Origin: Asterias amurensis
Taxonomy: Eukaryota > Echinodermata > Asteroidea > Forcipulatida > Asteriidae
Direction of reading: 5' to 3'
NCBI RefSeq assembly: GCF_032118995.1
Contig: NC_092660.1
Location: 19,454,501 to 19,518,500, forward strand
DNA: 64,000 nt
The notes under the pieces are model-generated. The model made no database searches and was not told the origin of the DNA. It worked only from the letters and a program-made list of their open reading frames with translations. The position numbers and the translations under genes were made by a program. Position 1 is the first letter of the stretch. Each line of letters starts with the position of its first letter. This document shows, in pieces, positions 1 through 29,234 of this stretch.

Positions 1-36
1 CACTGTTTACCGAAAGGGTGCAATGGCTTTAAAATG
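1..36. repeat. segment similar to the gene A 3-prime flank
   Basis: The first bases closely match 24720-24757, which lies just upstream of a decayed copy of the gene A terminal exon. This suggests that a further copy of the duplicated unit, or a shared repeat, continues left of the window. The match is short and no coding sequence is visible beside it. Confidence 0.4.
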
Positions 37-254
37 TCTGTATACGTTTGGCACCGACTCTGAACATTAATGGCAATAGAGCTTACATGGTAAGAAGAAC
101 AGCAGCTTTTGATAGTGCAATGAATTTTGAGAGACATTTCACTTGGAAATACTACGAGGATGGAGACAGACAAAGCTTGTTGTCAGAAACCTTAGTATAT
201 TTAGGAGCATATAATCACTGTAACGCTTCACAGACTCTGTATTCTTAGTAAAGG

Positions 255-832
255 TTAAAGTCACCTGGAAATATAATTTTTTTTCTTCTTTCAAACATAA
301 GAGTATATGCTTACGAACAATAAAACAACTTTTTTAGTAATTTTTTGTCACGATTTATATGTTTAAAAAATATATAAAGTTGTTTGGGGGCTGACTCCGC
401 CTACCCCTTTTGTGACGTAAATCGAGGCAGACTTTGCCTGCAATGCGTATAGTAAACACACGTGCAAAGTACACGTACGTCCAAGTCGTGAGTTGGTACA
501 TTTCAAAAAGTGTTTTTCTGCATTCAGCAGCAATACACCTGGTCGGCATTGCCGGAAAAAAAACTTTTTTTTTAAACGTACAAACTCACGACTTGGTCCG
601 TACATGCACTTTGCAATTGTGTTTACTCTACGCATTACAGGCAAAGTCTGCCTCGATTGACGTCACGAACAGCGCCCTCTCGGGTCGGGGTCTACTCTTA
701 AATTTGTAAATAACATAAGAACTGATTTTTTAAAACCTTAGTTAACTGTTTATTCACATTCCACTCATCAAAACACATGTATTAGTGACAAAAGCTTTAT
801 TTTGAAAAAATACCACTTCCAGGTGACTTTAA
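255..832. repeat. TTAA-flanked inverted-repeat element, family 1, complete
   Basis: The termini are AGTCACCTGGAA and its complement TTCCAGGTGACT, each directly flanked by TTAA (255-258 and 829-832). The interior holds a second long inverted repeat around CGAGGCAGACTTTGCCTG. No coding potential is seen; the short ORFs are the arms read in several frames. TTAA target duplication is typical of piggyBac-type transposons, so this looks like a non-autonomous MITE of that type. A copy in the opposite orientation lies at 11621-12182. Confidence 0.8.
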
Positions 833-2689
833 CTCTTCCTGCATGGACATAATATTCGCTCCGGATTTTCGGCGACAAGTAAAAAATGCGACCGTTTTGG
901 GAAATGCAATTTCATTGGTTACTTTTTGTCATCTTACTTGATGTGTCTACTAGTGTAAATATAATTCTTTTTAACGATTACTCAGATCAGGGTGTATGTG
1001 ATATTTTACTGCAAATGTGGGCGATATGTTCATGTACACACACACTGAGCGTGTGTAGCGGACAGAGCACAACATGTATTTAAATGTTTAAATAATTTCA
1101 ATCCTTTACTTTTCGGTTAAGTATATCACCAACTCTAAAATCAACATGTGAATATTCCGTCATGGTTTTAAACATGAATTTCATGGTGTTTTTAAATGTT
1201 GTGGTGAATCTTATAACACGATGAAATGGTTAAAGAATAGTTTTCTAGAAGATGACAGTGAGTTTACTCTCACGACAACGTATTCCTATTTATGCAGGGC
1301 ACCTAATAAGTAAGTACGATATATGTCTTTTTTATCTTAAGTAATATATATTTTTTATATAAAAGAAAGAGCCTTAGGACACGAATAATACAAACATTAC
1401 AGTAAAAATGGGTTTAAGTTTTGTGAAATACAGTGAGGGTAAATAAAAGATCTTCAGATCTTTATCATGAAATACAGATTGATTATCTATGGTTTTATTT
1501 TCATAACCTTAATCGCCAGATTACGTTTTGCCCCCACAGAAAGACTTATGTTTTTGATGAGACTTATGTTTTTGATGAGGCTTAGTATCACACCTTGTAA
1601 AAATAAAATTAAACGACGAAGAAAGGTTTCCACGGACAAAATTGCACGGAAACGGATTATATTTTACATAATAATTATGGTGAAATACTTTATATGGCCT
1701 TACATATTGACACTAGGTACACGACGTTTCTATACTGTATAATTGTAGCGCTTCAACACTGCATAACGGGCGCGTACAGTTCCCCGATTTCCTAATTTAC
1801 AAATTTTCAATGGTTCCTGTGTAAGACTAGAGTGTGCGCACTGCAGATAGTTGGAACAAATTGATTCAAAACAATGCGTTTTTCACATTAAAATGCTGTT
1901 GCTTCATGTCACTCAGAAGAAAAAAAAACATATAACGGTTTACTAATCTGCTGGATTGGTGCAATAAAAGGTTATGGGTCCAGTAGAAGAAAAAAAAAAG
2001 AAAAAAACCGCATGTCATTTTTGTATTTTATTTTATAAATTACTTCTTTCTGCTGTTTAATTTCTAATAGATTATATATCATGTTATCAATATTTCTATT
2101 AAATATTTGAAAGGGCTTTTTAAGAGTGACGCATTAAAACATTGGGTAACGACACTCATTTGTAACTGTGAAATTCGAGTTGAAAGTTTGTCATACCACG
2201 AGATGTCTATTAGGTCAATATTGTTTTGGCGTTACATATCGTATTGCTACATGAAATCACATAAGTACACAAATGACATGTACCTTATTTTAAGTGGAGC
2301 GACTGAATTGAATGCCTCCATAGACACATTCGGGTAGCATCCGGGTATGTTCAATGCACACTTATACAACAAACCACTATATACAGAACAGTGTCGACGA
2401 ACGCATAGTACAGTCTAAAAATAGGCATGCCAGTGTCAACTGGTAATGACAATATCATTAACTTAGAATACAACACCCTTCTTTCCAATGATTTCTTTTA
2501 CTTGTTTTGTTTAGTAACTAATAAGTAACTAATTAGTTTTATAATTTGTACGGGAACATCATGTGTTGTCAGCAAGTCGTAAATGTTTCCAACACCCTCC
2601 TTTCCAATAATTTCTTTTACTTGTTTTGTTTAGTTGCCGAACTAGACCATCTTCGGTTTCACTAGTAAAATTAACACACGAATAATATG
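833..2689. other. intergenic DNA, no gene recognised
   Basis: AT-rich sequence with scattered stops in all frames. The only structure noted is a 45-base direct duplication (2471-2515 and 2590-2634, offset 119). A short ORF at 886-1083 has a hydrophobic start but no supporting downstream exon. Confidence 0.5.
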
Positions 2690-3811
2690 CTATCAGGAAG
2701 ACTTTTTTGACACTTGGTGCTCGAGCCCACACCTTTTTGTGACGTCACTCGAGACAGACTTTGCCTTGATGCGTAGAGTAAACCATGGAGGAATGAATAG
2801 AAGGAGCTCCAACGAAGGGACATCAAAAGTCGAACCTGCGGTACCGCGGTCGTTTAACAACACCTCGTAATCACCGACATACCTTATACAGACAATGGGC
2901 GAACTTGCGTATGTGAGTTTGCGCGTGCGCACTTGGTTCTTCACTCAACCATGGTGTCGTGTGTCGTATGGATATAATACAGAAAAACTACTTTTTTGAG
3001 ACCTGATAAAAATTGTGTACACTTGTGCTCACCAAATCGAAAAACACAATTGAACACCAACCACCCTCGTGTGCTGATACCCAAATTTTGAACCACCGCT
3101 AGTGACCGGAAAGTCAAAAAGAAAAGAAAAAATATGCCATGATGTTTAAGTGAAACACCACAAATGGTAGATGAAAACGTGTGTATTCACAATTCTGGTC
3201 TCCAATGATTCAACTTTACACGAAGGCAACGGTGCAGAGCGGCGGTACCGCACGTTCTGTACAAAGAAATCTAATCCTGCTCGTTAATCGGCCGTCCAGC
3301 TGGAGGTCTCCTATCTTTTTCCACTGTATAGACGGGGGCATTGTCAGGGTATTCTTTTGTTACTCTGCGGTTTTGCAGTTCGTTCGAGCTCCTTCTATTC
3401 CTTCCTACATGAGTAAACACACGTGCAAATAACATGCAAGTCCAAGTCATTGAGTTCGTACGTTTTGAAAAAGTTGTTTTCTTGCATTTGTATTGCTGCT
3501 GGATGCAGCAAAACAACTACAGATGGTGTCAGTCTGCATGGCTGGTCAGACTCACAAGAGCAATAGTGCCTAGTGGTTCGGTCCAACGTCTTTTTCAGCA
3601 CTGTGCAGCATTTTCTCTTCAATATCGCGCCTCGATTGACGTCACGAACAGCGCCCTCTCGGGTTGGGGCCTACTCTTAAATTTGTTAAAAAGATAAGAA
3701 CTAATTTTTTAGAACCTTAGTTAACTGTTCATTCACCTTCCACTCATCAAAACACATATATTAGTGACAAAAGCTTTATTTCGACAAAATACCACTTCCA
3801 GGTGACTTTAA
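2690..3811. repeat. long, diverged member of family 1
   Basis: The left part (about 2715-2785) and right part (about 3630-3807) match the inner and outer arms of family 1, and the right end is followed by TTAA at 3808-3811. The middle holds extra sequence with inverted matches around GGAGCTCC/GAGCTCCTTCTATTC. The left terminus is not clear, so this may be a nested or rearranged copy. Confidence 0.6.
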
Positions 3812-5136
3812 TTGTTTTTAAACTCAGACTACGTCTTCTTTAAAATTGCAGCAATTCCTTGATAATTTACATTAGTTAATTAGTTTTGTTGATTGGGCGG
3901 TGTGTAGTTTGGTGTTGAAAACGACAACCGACGAAAATAACCTTTCAAAAAAGTATGAGTCCAATCGCAGTATATTAAAGAGACCTCTATCAATACAACT
4001 GTTTAAGGGTACTGGACCTAACTCGAAGGTATTTTGAGGTGAATCTCGTACATCAAGGTATGAACTCATGTCAAAGCCAATAGTGTAAATAACAACAATT
4101 ATATAGCTTGGTAGGCTATCCTTACTCACCGCTAAGAAACTGATGCGGAGGAAGCGGCTACGAATGAACAAACTGCAAGGCTAGGAATGGGCACCTTTGA
4201 AAATGGAGATAGAAAGAGTGTATGTTTTCTCCAGAGAAAGGAAAACAGAACAGCCCCGAGAAAACCCTTGTGACATAGGAAACAATCTATTATACATGTA
4301 TTGCCTGTAAATAGGCCAGTAGTGAAAGGCAAGCGCTTTATGCACCCATGTATGTACGTCGATGTAAATATGTGTATTCTCTTGTGTTCTATTTCTCGTA
4401 ATCAAAAAAGCTAACAACCGAACTCTCGTACAACGAGATCTCTCGTGAAATCAAGACATCATAAATATGTTAATACCTACTCTATGGTCTTCTAATGATG
4501 TTGGTAGTTGGGAAAATAGTGACATCATTTCCTGTTAACAAGGTTGTGATGTGGTGGTCATGAGACATGGGTTTTTTCCAGCCAGCGCTGGTGGTTCTTG
4601 GGGTATGTCGTGTTGTGTTTACTATTGCTCCAATTGTATACCGAGAATTGGCAGTGAACTGACATTAATACACTCATGACATGGACCTTATTCTATTAAG
4701 GGGAGCGACTGAATAATATCACCCATTATACACATCTAGGTTTGCACCAATGCACACTAACTAAACAACAACCCACTTTCAGAACAAGTTGCATAGAGAG
4801 GGATCACTATTCATGAAGCTGCCAAGGGCAAGAATTTACCAAATTTGTAAAAAAATGTATTTTTAAGAATACAATTCACTACAAATCTTTCTTTCTACCT
4901 ACCGGAGATCGTTGACAAAGATCATGCATTTCCTCACATAGGTAGATACCTACTGATCATTTTTAAGCCAACTTAATTTGGAAAAGTATATGTATTGGTG
5001 AAAACATTTACAAAACGTTGCCAACTCAGCCTGTAGTTGCAATGGGAATGGCTTTTATTTAAAACAAAAACTATTGGCACAAATTCATGTGACTGACATC
5101 ATACTACAATGCTGTTGCACTGAGACAACAATGTAC
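3812..5136. other. intergenic DNA, no gene recognised
   Basis: No convincing coding exon, RNA gene or repeat termini seen on either strand; only short ORFs without family similarity. Confidence 0.4.
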
Positions 5137-5566
5137 TTAAAGTCACATGGAAGTGGTATTTTTTCAAAATAAAGCTTTTGTCACTAATATATGTGTTTTG
5201 ATGAGTTGAATGTGAATAAACAGTTAACTAAGGTTTTAAAAAATCAGTTCTTATGTTATTTACAAATTTAAGAATAGACCCCGACCCGAGAGGGCGCTGT
5301 TCATGACGTCAATCGAGGCAGACTTTGCCTGTAATGCGAAGAGTAAACACAATTGCAAAGTACATGTACGGACCAAAACGTGAGTTTGTACGTTTTTTAA
5401 AAAAAAATGCATTGCTGCTGAATGCAGAAAAACACTTTTTGAAATGTACCAACTCACGACTTGGACGTAAATTTACTTTGCACGTGTGGTTTACTATACG
5501 CATTGCAGGCAAAGTCTGCCTTGAATGACGTCACAAAAGGGGTAGGCGGTGAGTTGTGACCCCCAA
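5137..5566. repeat. family 1 element, right end missing
   Basis: Begins TTAA-AGTCACATGGAAGTGG and follows family 1 through both inner arms to the GGGGTAGGCGG motif, then diverges before the expected right terminus. A tRNA-like B-box sequence (GGTTCAAATCC, 5597-5607) follows, which may be a SINE remnant. Confidence 0.7.
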
Positions 5567-5717
5567 ATCAATGTGCCCACATATACAGAGGTTGCAGGTT
5601 CAAATCCCGCCCGAATCAATTTCTTTGTTCAGCTCAACATTATTTAAAGTTAATCTAGTGCAATAGTGCATAGGGCGCTGTAAAGCTGCTGCAAATTTAG
5701 CTCCAAATTACCTACGC

Positions 5718-5933
5718 TATAGACGATGTGACCTATGTTTACATTCAAACCGCCCTCTGTTAAAAAAAAAAACACTGTATACGTCATGTTTCGCCGGGCA
5801 AAAAGACACGTGGTCATGGTAAGATTGCATACACTTTCTAGCTGGCTGCCAAAAACACAAAGGTTTTGCCCGGCGGTATGCGCGCGAATCATGTTATGGT
5901 TTTCGTGTGACGTCAGAGGTCACATCGTCTATA
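5718..5933. repeat. short inverted-repeat element upstream of gene A
   Basis: A 17-base perfect terminal inverted repeat (TATAGACGATGTGACCT and its complement) bounds 216 bases without an ORF of its own. It also contains an inner inverted pair around GCCGGGCAAAA. It lies about 0.5 kb upstream of the gene A start and could affect promoter spacing. Confidence 0.65.
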
Positions 5934-6447
5934 AAAGACGTCATCATTAGTATTGTTATAAGTTGTGGTACACTATAGCCTTTTTGAATGAGGAACTTGA
6001 TGACAACAATTGCCAACCATTTGCATAATTTTGCAGCATTGTGTACTTCGTAAGTACTGCATAAACCGCAGGTTTTTTTTGGTGGTGAGCTTTATGGCCA
6101 GGTTAGACTAAATCATCGATCCATGCGGAACACATCTCAGAAAAATCTTTTTCAATATCCGCCATTTTTAGAGCCACTCTTTTTGTGAACAAAATTGTGC
6201 CACAAAATTCCGAACAGGATAGGCGCGTGCAAATGCGCTAATCGTATTGAATTGGGTAAGTACTTCATAAATACAATGTTCAGTCAGTGCATAGGCCTAT
6301 CGTTAGTGCTTTTTAAAACGGTGTACACAATGGGCCGATGCTCACAATTTAGAAGTTTTATCTAAAAATGTTAACATGTCCCATCATAAAACCACACGCA
6401 GGCAGAGCTATAGGCTACGTTGGAAACTGAGGACTGCAGGGTTGCCA
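5934..6447 (+). promoter_or_regulatory. probable gene A promoter/5-prime UTR interval
   Basis: This interval must contain the gene A transcription start if exon 1 is correct. No convincing TATA box was found, and it does not resemble the conserved B and C upstream regions. Extent is inferred only from position. Confidence 0.25.
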
Positions 6448-24047
<17,600 letters not shown>

Positions 24048-24374
24048 AACTCAAACAGAATTGGTTCAAGTATCCGCCGATAATTGACACAAGGAGCAAA
24101 TACATTAAGAAATTGTTACATCAAGATTAATTATGCGGTTCAAAGCCTAGTCATGTAATGCTGAAGACTTTTCAGGCAAAACTTTGTTTTTAATGTTGCA
24201 TAACTGCGTTATATTTTAAGCAGATGTACTCGTAAATTGACATCTGCAGTTTAAACGAAAAGAGTGATTCATTAGTCGGGGGTCATCATCTCGTTGTAAA
24301 ATATAACTTCAACTGCATTTTTTATCTTGGCTAGAATCAATCCTATGTTAAATATTAATCTCCATTAATTATAC

Positions 24375-24680
24375 AGACATGTTGAATACACAGACATTTA
24401 ACAGACATTACACAGACCCATTTTGACATTAATTAAATTGCTCCTACTTTAATAATGAGATTATCAATTGGTGTATAATATCAATTTAATTTTGTAATGA
24501 TGTATTAAGAAGTAAAACAGCTGATTACACAGACATGTTGAATACACAGACAATTAAAAGACATTACACAGACCCACTTGGATGTTAATTAAATTGCTCG
24601 TAGTTTTATAATGAGGCTATCAATTGGTGTATTTTATCATTTTAACTTTGTAAAGAGGTATTAAGAAGTATTGTTATTTT
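24375..24680. repeat. two-copy tandem repeat, period 156
   Basis: AGACATGTTGAATACACAGA starts at 24375 and again at 24531, with the rest of the unit (ATTAAATTGCTC, TATCAATTGGTGTAT, TATTAAGAAGTA) in the same order. Confidence 0.8.
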
Positions 24681-24716
24681 ATATATAAGTTGTGATACAC
24701 GAAGTGTGGGCCTTGG

Positions 24717-25050
24717 ACAATACTGTTTACCGAAAGTGTCCAATGGCTTTAAATATAATTTCTATTTACGGTTGCATCTGCCAATATGAGACAAACAAGC
24801 ATTATGACATGTCTTCAATCGTAGATTGACATGTAAAAAGATGGCCATTTAAAATCACATTCAATTGATTTATTATAGCAGACAATAGAATGATTTCAAG
24901 AGCAGACATGAATGATTATGTGGACGTATATCCATATTTTCATGATAACTAAAACTCAAACAGAAATAGTTCTAGCTTACATTTTTGCAAGAGGAGCCAA
25001 TATTTAACGTTAGAAAACGTTGCAAACATTTTAAATTTGTTGTAAAGGTA
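24717..25050 (+). pseudogene. decayed duplicate of the gene A terminal exon
   Basis: 24905-24955 resembles the last exon (ATGAATGATTATGTGGAC, then TATCCATATTTTCATGATAAC and stop), and the shared AAACTCAAACAG follows. The upstream intron sequence also matches. An indel and an early TGA break the expected frame. Confidence 0.6.
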
Positions 25051-25399
25051 AGTAGCTTGCTCTTTGTGAACGATTTAGTCATATCAGTCAAAAGTCTGTT
25101 TTAGCCGCTGGCTGGCATGTGTGGCCAGTGATCATAAAGACACAACCTAGGAAGCGGCAGCCAGTGGATCACGTAGTGAATCTATTATCGGCAAGATTTT
25201 CCAGATATGTTTGAAAGTTGTCTACTTTTTGTGTATAATTTTGCAGGTTAATCACTGCATTATTGAAAAGGAACTGTTTGTAATAGTCGACTTATTATGT
25301 TATTATTATGTTTACCATTTGTGTTAAAATGTGTGGCTTGCTTGAATTAGAAAACTATGTTATTTGGTAGATAGTTTATATTTGCTAAATAGGAATTAA

Positions 25400-27050
25400 A
25401 AATGCTACAGTATACACAGTTGATGTATTGATCCTGTTGAGAATAGTGTCTCCCTTAAGGCACAACTTTGTGTGTGTTTTCAGTATAAGAAACCGAATCC
25501 CACTTGCTTTTGTTTCAACAAGTATTAATTCCACAAACCTTTCTTTCAATAAACCAACATTTGATTCAGAACTGGACTCATAAAGACGACAAAAACTCAG
25601 AAACGAAAAATCCCAAGCAATACAAAGACCCATTGTATTGAAACTCAAACATGGTTTCGAGGCGCCATCTATACTGTATCAATTACAGCCTTAATTTGTA
25701 TGGATCAAAACACTCTGTTTACACAACAATGTTGTAGCATTTGTAACTCAACTCAGTTGTTTTATCCAAAATGGCTGTTGGCACTCATATAGGTAGTTAT
25801 CATTGTATTAAATAAGTCCAGTGGGCGGAAGTATTTTTATACATTGTAGATGACGTTACAGATTGTTTTTTTAGTACTGTCCAATTTGTAATGGATACAC
25901 CCTGTTTCGTTATAAGAAGATGTCATTGGGTAATAATCATGTTTAACTGTGAAACTTTTTCGAAATGTTATTATCACACGGAATGTATATTTACGTTATT
26001 TACAAGGGTTCCAATTGAAATCATAGGTCTAACACAATGTCATCTGTATAATATGATAAAACATAAACTTCACAATGAAAAAGTTTATGGCAGCAGAACA
26101 TGTATGCAGAACAAAAGTTCACATGTTCACAAACAGCTGTTTTCTGGAAATACAAAAATATTGACTACTATAACTACATCAGTGGTCCCATGAGCGTTCT
26201 ACTTCCAATTATTGTCAGTGTTTGTTTTGTTTTACCAAATACACATGCTGTGCCTAGACGTCTAGAAACCGGGGATATGCTGACTTTCTTACCCCGAATC
26301 CTGTTTTTCGTATCCTTTAAAGTCCGATTAAATTCAAGATGGTGCCTAAATATTTAGTTGAGAGACACGAAAAGAAGGCTGTCCTCTATTTAAAAAGGAA
26401 GAGCGTTCACCACAAAACACAAAAAGCAGAATCAATCTGAAGTTCACATAATATCCAGTATTTAATTGAATACTCCTATACAAATTACAAAATGCTAAGC
26501 ACAACAGTCACTTATTAAGGGCAAAAGGTCAACACAACACGAGGTTTGTCTTACACCAGTTTAGAATATTTCTATAACATAATGAGGATTTAAATACAGA
26601 ATGATACTCACAGATAGTTTTAGGAGCTTATCCCTCACAGACATGGTTATTGGAGCATGGTCAGAGCCTACAAAATCAAGAGAAATAATAACATAACTTG
26701 AAGGTGTTCTCTCTTCCTCATAGCACAAATGAAAAAGAAAGTGAGTCTAAAGGTCGTGACCCGAACGTTTTACTGTACAATATGCTAATCACAAAAGCTA
26801 AAGTTGAACAGTTGAAACCTCACAAAGTTCACAAAAATTTAGTCAAAAAATGTGCTTGTCGCTTTTAAAAGGTTTTATTGACTATAGTAGTCTGGACACT
26901 GACAAAACACTTCGGCGAAATGTGTTTATATGTTATGTAAATAATTTTGGGAAAAGGAGAGGGACGTTTGTTGAGCTAAATGTTTAAAAGGTCGTTTTCT
27001 AAGCAATAGGTTTGAAATGTTCAAAATACTTCTTTATTAGTTAACAATAG
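25400..27050. other. intergenic DNA between genes A and B
   Basis: About 25430-25560 matches the region downstream of gene B (47930-48070, AAGGCACAACTT... and TTTCATTCAATAAACCAA). No gene seen. Confidence 0.5.
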
Positions 27051-27051
27051 G

Positions 27052-27290
27052 ACCAGGTATCGTAGTCTAGCGGTCTAGGGTGTTGAACTCAATTTCTGTA
27101 ATTAAAAGAATGGGGTTCGAATCCTGGCCTGGTCACTCGCGACACTTGTGTCTTTGAGCAAGGCACTTTATTGTTACTGATCTCTCCAACCAGTAACCAG
27201 TGATAGTCTGGCATCTTAACCTTAGGAATATCAATATTTTCACTCGTTTAAGTCCAGTAAAACTGGAATAAAAATAGACACCGGCCAGAT
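27052..27290 (+). mobile_element. tRNA-derived SINE copy
   Basis: An A-box-like TAGTCTAGCGGTCTAGG is followed by a B box GGTTCGAATCC (27114-27124), then CACTCGCGACACTTG and GAGCAAGGCACTTTATTG. Spacing and flanks do not fit a functional tRNA. A related copy at 48555 occupies the matching place after gene B. Confidence 0.65.
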
Positions 27291-29065
27291 GATGGGAACA
27301 TAGTATATTTTATTATTTATTTTGTTTTCGGAAAAAGGGGTTCAAACCAAAATTTAAAACTCATAAATTATAAATGCTGTTCTCTCAAAGCACATTATAA
27401 TCCAAACTGTGAAATAAGATATTGAATTAACGTTTAAAGATGCTATGTCAGATTTTTGGCCCCAAACATTAAAATATAGATTTTTTTGACTGAATGGTAT
27501 TTCAAAGAGTACCACCCGCTCTAACGAAAAAAAGTTTATCTTTTACTTTTAATGGTTAGGAACCATGACAAAAACTTAAAACGTTTCTTATAAAACACAT
27601 AAGAATTGGTCACGTGATATACTGTCGGGATCCCGACAAAAACTCATTTTAGCACTTTATTTCACCCCTACTAATAATTGGCGGACTTTTTCGAGCAATG
27701 GCTCAAATGAAAGCATGTAACTTTCTCGACCCCCATCAAAATACCTATTGAATTTTAAATCAAAATTTGTGGGTCAAATCGGCCAATAATCTGACCTAGC
27801 ATCTTTAATGGGGTGGTGTATGTGGTTATTTTGGTCAATATTAATTGGTTTTACAGATTATTCTAATTATAGTTGATTGTGTCGTTAAATAAACATTACA
27901 AAATTGTTTTTTGGTAACAAAACAGTTTATACATAAACTGACAAACCTGTAAAAATTGTGAAAACTGATTATACCTTTTGCACGACATCGAACATAAAAC
28001 ATAAAACGCTCAACTGAGCGATAAACTCAAAACGGGAAATTAGATGTATTGGTTTCTCATCAAATAATATGACATTTCAGAAAAACAATATTTAGACCGT
28101 GTAAGTTTTATGTAAATGTGTGATCTTAGACGAAAACCATTTCTGTAAATGCCTTTAATATTTATCTTCTTAAAAATGATTAATGCCGTAACATCAAATA
28201 TTGTGGTGTATTTGGATCATTGTGCAGGTGGCTTAAATGTGTATTAAAATAATGCTATTCAAAAAAGTAAATGAGTTCACACTCCATTTTTCCTGATGTA
28301 AGAGAATATGATTAAGAAACATGATTCAAAGTTAGAGTTCTCAGGGTAAGGTCGCTTGCCAGCTCTTTTATTTGCAGCCTAGCCTGGCAAGCTGTCAAGG
28401 GATTTCCCATTACTTTATACACAAACAAGCCTTAGGCCGTGTCTGAATTTGCGGCTACAGCTACGGCTACAGCTAGATATCCGCGTCATCATGCATTGAG
28501 GTATAGGACGTCCTTAGCAACACACTACGCAACAGTCTTAGCCGCCAATTCGGATACGGCCTATAAGGCCTCAGGGTTCATTGAACTCACCATACAATAA
28601 TTACTCGTTATTGACTCGGGTTTTGCGCTAGCAATATGATACGTAATGTTTAGAAGAATAGCAGCTTCAAGAATGCATCCTTATCCTGATACGTTATTGG
28701 GATATGCCTAGACTGTAAATCCTACAAAACGTTGGAAAGCCTAACCAAATTGAGTTTATGTTAGAACAAATTAACACAGTGTGCCATTAAACATCAGGAT
28801 ACCCCTCTCTCCGACCTGTACTTGTTTGCTGTTTACACCGTATAGATGTTTGGTTTAGAATTGTCATATTAGTTCATGTCATTGGTGACACTTGGTCACA
28901 CATCAGTAACTTTCCAGCAGGGGTACAAGTACGCAACATGCAAACAAGTCCTCCATAAACTTGACGATTTTGACGGAAACATCTTCACAAGATTGAAAGT
29001 TGAGAAGTTCTGTTTTTCTCTGCAACCTTTACGTTAAGTATTTTTGCTACTTCATTGCCTCCAAC
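27291..29065. other. intergenic DNA before gene B
   Basis: No gene seen. The last 300 bases (from about 28780) align well with 49260-49560 upstream of gene C, marking a shared promoter-proximal region. Confidence 0.5.
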
Positions 29066-29077
29066 TATATATAAAAG
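29066..29077 (+). promoter_or_regulatory. gene B TATA box
   Basis: TATATATAAAAG lies 55 bases before the ATG, so transcription would start about 30 bases downstream, near 29100. The matching place in gene C has lost the motif. Confidence 0.6.
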
Positions 29078-29131
29078 ACCATACAATGTTTGGAAAAAAT
29101 CATATGTTGTGAAACAGCTGCTAGTGGAGAT

Positions 29132-29234
29132 ATGGCGTCGACACGGGGGACTTGGACCGCTAACTTCCGGGTTCAACAGCAAGGCTCTGTATTTGTGATT
29201 TTGATCATCATATACGAGATCGTCATTATTTCAG
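29132..29234 (+). CDS. gene B exon 1: signal peptide
   Basis: [14 protein letters not shown] then [15 protein letters not shown], a signal/anchor-like hydrophobic stretch. It ends G|GCAAGA, a GC donor, giving phase 1 that fits exon 2. Confidence 0.85.

Larger units (their letters stand above)
24048..25400 (+). other. gene A 3-prime region
   Basis: Contains the 3-prime UTR without a convincing AATAAA, a 156-base tandem repeat, a decayed terminal-exon copy, and at about 25060-25210 a segment (GTCTGTTTTAGCCGCTGGC on) that also follows gene B at about 47560-47700. Confidence 0.5.

Noticed and set aside
886..1083. Small ORF with hydrophobic N terminus, possible first exon of another receptor
   Set aside because: No similarity to the A/B/C signal exons beyond hydrophobicity, and no following Ig exon before gene A.
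5575..5625. tRNA-like B box after a MITE
   Set aside because: Only the B box is clear; too little for an RNA gene or a defined SINE.
24375..24680. CRISPR-like direct repeats
   Set aside because: Only two long tandem units with no spacers, in an animal genome.
27055..27130. Possible tRNA gene
   Set aside because: A and B boxes are present, but no cloverleaf with acceptor stem can be drawn, and the downstream body and second copy mark it as a SINE.
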